A stretch of DNA of 64,000 nt from Endothia cerciana. Taxonomy: Eukaryota; Ascomycota; Sordariomycetes; Diaporthales; Cryphonectriaceae. The stretch's first letter is position 1; the number at the start of each line of letters is the position of its first letter. This document shows positions 57,520-64,000 of the stretch, piece after piece. The translations under genes and the position numbers were made by a program. The stretch covers positions 41,001 through 105,000 of the forward strand of contig JALRMH010000055.1 in NCBI GenBank assembly GCA_026119935.1, written 5' to 3'. Below the pieces are notes generated by a model that saw only the letters and a list, made by a program, of their open reading frames with translations, did no database searches and was not told where the DNA came from.

Positions 57520-60452
57520 ATGGTGTCTTTCTTTGGCCTCAAGTTTGGCACCGATAAGCGAAAGTACGTCCACGTAGGCCTCTCGCCCTAGGCGCCACCT
57601 TACCTCTCCTCTCAAGACCCCATATCTAACACATTTCCTGTAGGAAGGGGGAGGCCACCCCGGAACCAGTTATACAGCAATGGAAGCGCCTCGATCCAAA
57701 TGCCTCAGAACACAACTCTGCCTGGCGTGCCCAGCGGGAGGAAGCTCTGAAGGCCAGCGCCGGCCGACACGGGACGGCATCTGGAAGCTCCTACGCTGGC
57801 AGCGTGATTAGCCTTCCTGATGCTGGGCGCCCCGGAACGCCAAGCAGCCTCCACGCAGGCCCAAGTCCCACGGCCGGCCATGGTTTAAAGACCTTCAGGT
57901 CCGAGGCAAACCTGAGACTGGGTGGCCTACGGGCCGCCGGAAATTTGACTTCGACAAGTCTTGCGATGCCGCCGAGAAGGCTTGGGGACTTTGATAGGGA
58001 CGCTGGCCCGAGGCCGGAAACTGCACACTCGATGCGTGAGCCGGGAGGACGGCGCCCGACCCTTGATACCAACCTCACGAGTGTCTCGACATCAGCGCTC
58101 GGTGGCCCACCGCTGAGCCCCCTGGGCCCGTACGAGCTCGCGTCGCCCGTCAAGAGCGACTCGGAGTCAATGCTTGGGGAGGAGCCGGAGAAGGTCGCGG
58201 ACGAAATCACCGCCAGAATAACGCGGGAGGAGGAGCTTGCCAGGACGAGGCTCGCGGTTGACGTGAGAGAAGTCCAGAAGGGAACAGTGCCGGAGATACA
58301 GAGGAGCGATCTTGCCGCTGCGGGACTGGCGACAGCTTATCCATCGCCACCGGCGTCGATCGAGGGCGAGCATGATGTACCTTCGATATTGATACCTGGA
58401 CCAAGACCAACTGTCAAGGTTCAGGCTCCGCCGCCCTCCGAGGACACGCGGCCAGCCAGCAGGGGACAGGACGTCACTTACTGCAACGTATCTCAGAATC
58501 CCGTCTCACAGGATTGGCGTCGCCGGTATGATGTCGGCGGTGACAAGGCCGACGTCACTGGGGTTCCAGGTGTCAAAATCGAAGAGCCTCTGGCATCACC
58601 GAAAGTACCGACAGGAGATATTCCTATAGGGAGCGTCCAGGCAGGAGCAGGCCGCATAAAACGAAGCCGTACCGAGGACAACCTCTCACCAAGGATACAG
58701 AGGTTGAGCCCACGAGAACCCGTCCGCGGTGCTACAGTACCAGGAGCCAGACCACCACGCTCGCCACTCTTTCAGCAGATGAACCCCTTCGATTCACACA
58801 GTGAGGAAGAAGATGAACATGAGCCTGCTGCCGATCACCGCGCCGCGAATGCCCCGTACGGTCTCCCATCACCGCCTCTATCCCATCGTCAGCACCCGAG
58901 CGATGGGCAAGACAGGCAGCCGGTCGTCCGGACCGTCGAGGCCAAACGAGACACCACTCTGGTTGGTGGTGGATCTGGACGTGAAAGCCTCGGCTTGCAG
59001 ATAGAGAAATTCGAGAAGTCCTTGCAGCAAGCCCAAGCCATGTCGGCACTCGAGATGAAAGCAGACGCAGATACTGGCGCGAGAATTTGCATTCGCAGCC
59101 GCGCCAACAGCAACGCCAGCAGCAACTACAGTGACATTTCGGAGTCGCCGATGACGATTGAGCTGCCGTTGTTCTCCCCTAAGCCTTTTGCCTTGAGCCC
59201 AAGACCAATGAGTCCTGCGGGGCGGCCGAGGCTAGATATTGCACCACCGGGTCGACCGACTCTCGAGGTCCCGCCGGAGAGCCCCCTGGAACAATTGAGG
59301 AAGAAGACGGCTGATATCATGCTCCCGAGACTGGGAATACCAGAGTCTAGGCCGGCGAGCCCGGCTGCAGGGCCGCGATCAAGGGTGGGTGCCACTACCC
59401 GGAGCCGGCCGTCTTTGGACGAGTATGACGATGTGAAGGTCGGTACTGTGGGCTCGTTGACAGGGCAAATCCGTCGTCCAAGTCCGGATGAGTATGGTAT
59501 TCAGATCCAGCGAACAGAGAGCCCTCTTAGCGCTCAAGGCTCCTTCGGAGGAGCGTCTAGTCCTCTCGGTATCGAAAGCCCCGTCCTGAAGGATGTTCGA
59601 GCAGCCGCGTCCTTGGAGCGGACAATGGACGGTCTGAACAGCGCAAGCACATCACGCACGAATAGCCCAAGCCCCGTCGGGAGCTACAGTGTCTTCTCCC
59701 CGCCGCCAGCCGCGAAACGTCCTGGGCCACCGAGATCTGTCAAGACGGAATGGTATGGCCCAGCTCCTGTGCCCCCTCCTACGTCCCCGTTACCTATTCC
59801 CGAGAAGAGCGCCCGCCGGAAGAACACCCAAGATGCGGTCCCACAGCGACAACCGCAACAGGTGCCCAGATCGAGTCCAGACCCAATACCCACACCGGCA
59901 TCACCAGGACTGGCATCATCACCAATCATCGCTCCTGACACGGCGACCAACCCGAACTGGCCCTTGCCCGCGCCGAGCGTGTCGTCGTTCCGGTCGTCCC
60001 CGACCAACGAGGGTGGGTTCAGTGCCCGCCGATCCTTGTTAAGAGACAAACGGGCTCCTCCAGCGCCTCTCAACATCGCGGCGACCAGGTATGCCGATGA
60101 CATTGGCCTCGGCGGCAGCGACGGGCCTTGGACACCGGACATGAAGATGCATGTTGAAGGCACAGGAAAGTCCGCAGCCCGCGGCGATGTGTTGCTCCCA
60201 GGAGAAGACAAGAACTCTGCTATTGGAGTGGCCCGGGGGTTGTCGATCAAGTACGATCAGGTGCGAGAGGCCGAGAGGTGGACAAGGGCCCGCGAGAGGG
60301 CAAAACAGGCGGCTATGTGTAAGGTCGTTGAGGAGCCATCTCGGGTTGGAACACAAACTAGAGGTGAGCTGGCAGAGAGGCTCAGGAGACCGAACCACGG
60401 CATGAAGAGCCCTACAGGTATTGCTGACGAGCAAGGAGTTCGGTTCATTTGA
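57520..60452 (+). CDS. Large disordered fungal protein of unknown function, 950 aa
   Basis: Two exons, 57520-57563 and 57644-60452, intron 57564-57643 (gtacgt, ctaac branch, tag). The start is MVSFFGLKFGTDKRKKGEAT, followed by QQWKRLDPNASEHNSAWRAQ, a conserved-looking N-terminal block. The rest is Ser/Pro/Arg-rich and mostly disordered with short SP-rich motifs of a phosphoprotein type. A putative helix at residues 395-420 (LQIEKFEKSLQQAQAM) and a more ordered C-terminal segment (WTPDMKMHVEGT, SIKYDQVREAERWTRARERA) stand out. No membrane segment or catalytic motif. The short N-terminal exon resembles other fungal scaffold-like orphan proteins, but I cannot name a family. Confidence 0.85.
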
Positions 60453-60528
60453 TTGGAATGCTGGGTCAGACCTGGTTTGCCCTTCTTTTGGGGCAGAAAG
60501 ACACGACACACATATGCACACATACACA

Positions 60529-60569
<41 letters not shown>

Positions 60570-61214
60570 ATGAGACATCCAATCTAGGAGAAAACGGCGA
60601 CTCTCATGGCTTGTGGTCATGAAGTTCTTGGCCACCACGTCATCTGGAAACGTGGAAATGAGGTATGGGAGGGCATCACAGCACGCCCCTTGGAACGGTC
60701 ACGAACTCTGGACCGCCGGATGAGGATGATCTCGCCGGCTGGGTCCTTTAGTAAATCAAGATCAATAACCCCTATGTCGTGTCCTTCTCATTCTTTCTAA
60801 ATCCTTGGTCGTCCTGCATGTTTCGGTTCACGAGTGGACCGACCATCTACGTAGGCTGTGTTGCTGTTCAGCATGGAATAACAATGGACACAAGCAGTAC
60901 TCTCTTTTCGATAGGATATCATGACAAGAGAGTAGCCTGACCCGAACTCGGCATGCACTCCTCACTGCCCACGCTGCACCGGCGTCCCGTGGGGCGTGGG
61001 GCACGAAGCCGCCTGGACTGCCTGAACCCCGTGAGCTCGTCATTGGCGCCGGGATCTCACCATCTACTTGTGGAGACTCATGTACATACTAGGTTCATGT
61101 AAACTACCAGTATCCATGAAATGGCGAAGTCCTCATATTTACCGACTCGTAGCCCTCGACGGTATGAGTCTCCTCAAGTGCCCTTCAATATTCACCTGAG
61201 AAAGATATCTGGCC
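60453..61214. other. Intergenic region with (AC)n repeat
   Basis: 760 bp between the disordered-protein gene and the monooxygenase locus. Apart from the AC repeat at 60531-60566 no feature is seen. Confidence 0.6.
60531..60566. repeat. (AC)n microsatellite
   Basis: About 18 dinucleotides in the 3' flank of the preceding gene. Confidence 0.95.
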
Positions 61215-63173
61215 ATGGATCTCGACACAGACGTCCTCATCATCGGTGCGGGCCTGTCAGGTCTCGGGTTTGCCATCCAACTACAAAAGAAATACGGCAC
61301 ATGCAGATTCGAGATCATAGAGAAGTCCGGCTCGGTCGGGGGGACCTGGTGGGTGAATTCCTACCCAGGTTGCGGCTGTGACGTGAGTGACTGAACGGTC
61401 GCCTTGTCCTGATGCCTCAAGGCTTCCTGGTTGTCCATCGACCTTGTGAGGGGGGAACAAATAAGCCCCCGCTGACAACCCGGACAGGTCCCCTCGCACT
61501 TCTACTCCTTCTCATGGGCCCTCAACCCGGACTGGTCCTGCAAGTACGCGCTGCAGCCGGAGATCCACGCCTACCTCCGGGACCTCGCCGTCGAACACGA
61601 CATTTCACAGGCACGTACGCCTTCACACCGCTGTGCAGAAGGCCGTCTGGGACGAGCAGACCGGCACGTGGGCTGTCACTGTCCGCGACGAGGGTACAGG
61701 AGAGACCACGCAGAGGCGGTGCAAGGTCCTGATATCCGCCGTCGGGTCGTTATCCATACCCAGAGGGTGTGAGATCCCTGGAGCAGAGACGTCCCGGGGA
61801 CGATTATTCCACACTGCAGGGTGGGATCACGAGTTTGACTGGAAGGGGTAGGATGTGGTGGTCATAGGTGAGTGAGTCTTTGTCTTGCAAGGCCCATCAC
61901 AACCCGAACGCGGTGAAGCCTGCACGCATGCCCCGGTCAGGGGAAGAAAGAGGTTAAAAAAAAAAAAAAAAAAAAAAAGCCGGGGGGGGAGGGGGGAGAG
62001 GAAGAAGAGGAGAAGAGGAGAAGAGCTGAGGGCCTGCATCAGGAAACGGCTGTAGCGCGACACAAATCGTGCCCAGCATCAGCGAGGGGCCGGATTCCGT
62101 ACACAATGTGACGCAGTTCAGCCGTCAGGCCCACTGGCTCTCGCCACGGGAGCAGTTCGCATACCCGCGCCTCTTCAAGCTCGCCATGCGTTGGGTGCCC
62201 CTGGCAATGCGGATCTACCGGGCGTGGCTGTATTACGAGAAGGAGGTGGACTTCCTGGGCTACCAAATGAGAGCGGGGTCGAACATGCGCTCGGGTTGGG
62301 CCAGGGACGCAACGGAGTACATCCGCGCCAACGCGCCCGAGCGATACCGTGAGTTTCTCGTGCCGAAAAGCGAAATCGGCTGTAAGCGTCGTGTCAATGA
62401 TACCGGTTACCTGGCCGCCCTGCACCGGGAGAACGTGGAGCTGGTGTACGACGATCCGGTCGAGGAGGTCGTCGGGGAGGGGGTGGTGACGCGCTCGGGG
62501 AGGTTTGTCCGCGCTGATGCGATCGTGCTTGCCAACGGTTTCCAGACCAAGAGGATGCTGTTCCCGATGGAGGTCGTCGGGCGAGATGGCATCAGCCTGA
62601 ATGAGCATGTCCGTACATGAACCCCCAAGCCCCCCTCCCTCTCTGACGTGCCATTCATCACGCTCTTCAGGGCTGACGTCCTAATAGTGGGCCCGCGTGA
62701 GCGATGGCGTACCCTCTGCGTACTTTGGCACATGCGTGTCAAACGCGCCCAACCTCTTCATCCTGATGGGGCCCAACTCCGTCAGCGGGCACCTGTCCGT
62801 GGTCTACACCAGCGAGTGCCAGATCAACTCCACGCTGCGCATGATCAGGCCCGTCGTGTCGTGGCTCGCACACCAGCGGGCCTGGTGGCTCTCCCCCCGC
62901 CGGCTCCTCGGGCCCATCTCGGGCAGGGAGGTGGGAGTGGTGGCGGTGACGCCCGACGCCGAGAGGCGCGACCTCGAGCGGACGCAGCGGAGGGCGCGGG
63001 AGCTGGTGTGGGCTTCGGGCTGCACGAGCTGGGGGGTCGACGAGGCCACGGGCAGGAATTCTGCCATGTATCCCGACTGGCAGTTTGTGTTCTGGCTCAG
63101 GAGCTTCTGGACCAGGTGGGGAGACTTTGCGCTCTCGACGTCGTTGGGAGACCCCGGGCGGAAGACGGGCTGA
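61215..63173 (+). pseudogene. Broken flavin-dependent monooxygenase (FMO/Baeyer-Villiger type)
   Basis: Exons 61215-61382, 61488-61867, 62043-62608 and 62688-63173, with introns 61383-61487, 61868-62042 and 62609-62687 (donor gtccgt). FAD-binding Rossmann motif IIGAGLSGLGFAIQL near the N-terminus, then GGTWWVNSYPGCGCD, GRLFHTAGWDHEFDWKG (close to the BVMO fingerprint), the NADPH-site DVVVIGNGCSATQIV and a C-terminal FILMGPNSVSGHLSVVYTSE. Two lesions: one surplus base near 61612, where the frame changes between HDISQ and HVRLHTAVQKAVW, and a TAG at 61849-61851 where a Lys codon is expected before DVVVIG. With both present no full-length enzyme can be made. The 175 nt second intron includes A and G homopolymers. 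Known family role: oxygenation of ketones or of N/S centres in secondary metabolism and catabolism. Confidence 0.8.
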
Positions 63174-64000
63174 GGTGCCCGGAGAAGAGGTCCCCCAGGC
63201 ATGTCCAGAGATGTGCATCTGCACAGCCTTATCGTGGCCCGTCTCTGCAAGGGTTGACGCACCTTTAGCAGCAAGTCTATTTAGCTATTTCAGTATCCGC
63301 TTAGGTATGAGGGAGATCCCATCCCGACCAAGACAACCATGCTCTGTCTCCGAGCTGGGCCTCTCCTCTATGAGGGCATAAGGCTGGTGTTGGGGGGGGG
63401 CATCATGATGAGCACAATGTATCAGAGCATCCCCCCTCACCTCCACGACATTGTGGTCTGACAGAAGCCAACGACAGGTACGCACCTCGTGTCCCTGTCC
63501 TACCTGGAGAGGTCCGGAATCATAGGTAAACATGTACGGTATGTACCTCGTACTGCGCCACCATGGTGATCCCCGCCCTGCACCACCAAGGACCAGGCGC
63601 CTCTCTCAACAACCTGATGAATGAGGCAGCGTGATGATCAGCCCTCGGGTGGCAAACTAGAGCAAAGAGGGAAAAGACTACAGAGGGCCCCCCCCCCCCC
63701 TCCGGGCCATGTATGTACTGCTGGCATTGGGGGCTAGGCCAGGCAAACGGGATCAGGGCGTCGCCCATGAGAGAGGGCCGACAACTCATCCCATCCGCGG
63801 TTGTGACGTGACGTAGGGGCGCGCTGGTGACGACCCCTGGACCCCATCTGAGGCTGTCGTGTTGGACCCTCTGTAGCCCAGAGATGGACCCCTGGAGGTT
63901 TCACCCAGGCGAGCTGCAGGCGGCCGCCCTCTGAGAGATCTGTCGTGCCAAGGACGGTGGCCAAAGAGAAACCAGTCGCGCGAGTCTGTCTCCATGCGAT
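63174..64000. other. Window end, no gene recognised
   Basis: 830 bp containing interrupted G and C runs (63391-63400, 63688-63700) and no supported open frame on either strand. Confidence 0.55.

Overview
The window is nuclear DNA of a filamentous ascomycete (Pezizomycotina, most likely Sordariomycetes). The evidence is a Woronin-body HEX-1 gene (a protein confined to Pezizomycotina), short GT-AG introns of about 55-140 nt with ctnac-type branch points, CT-rich leaders, GC-rich coding sequence, and a fungal gene set: a Dal5-type permease, RPS27, PLP2, a Gemin2 homologue, Rqc2, bleomycin hydrolase and a Medusa/DUF8032-type regulator. All exon structures were assembled by eye from reading frames, splice consensus and family knowledge; none was tested by alignment or RNA evidence.

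Layout. 1-12.9 kb holds compact housekeeping genes: the 3' part of an allantoate-permease-family transporter (+), PLP2 (-), RPS27 (+), a Spd1/Dif1-like ribonucleotide reductase regulator with a PIP box (+), a Gemin2/SIP1 homologue (-) and Rqc2/NEMF (-). 15.4-20.4 kb holds hex-1, with an upstream coding extension carrying a tandem repeat, and bleomycin hydrolase. 24.4-27.4 kb holds a large charged protein behind a long CT-rich leader. 27.4-41.8 kb is a 14 kb gene desert full of microsatellites, G/C homopolymers and a recurring GTACTATGG-type motif. It ends at the Medusa-like gene (41.8-44.8 kb), whose leader and regulatory DNA it may contain.

From about 47 kb the character changes. There is a small orphan gene, two convergent Nudix genes that are both broken, an AT-rich island with a TGA-interrupted orphan gene, an intact MFS transporter, a 950-residue disordered protein, and a flavin monooxygenase gene broken by a frameshift and a stop. 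Genes left of 45 kb show no frame damage, while four loci between 49 and 63 kb do. This part is either a decaying accessory compartment or a locally less accurate assembly.

Functional links are modest. PLP2 (chaperonin cofactor), RPS27 and Rqc2 belong to protein synthesis and quality control, Gemin2 to snRNP assembly, and the Spd1-like protein to dNTP control in the cell cycle. HEX-1 and the Medusa-like regulator serve hyphal and conidial biology. I found no CRISPR, tRNA, rRNA, intact transposon or recognisable biosynthetic cluster. The best leads for something undescribed are the HEX-1 N-terminal extension with its missing AUG and its SSL C-terminus, the two-copy architecture of the Medusa-like protein, and the dispersed GTACTATGG motif.
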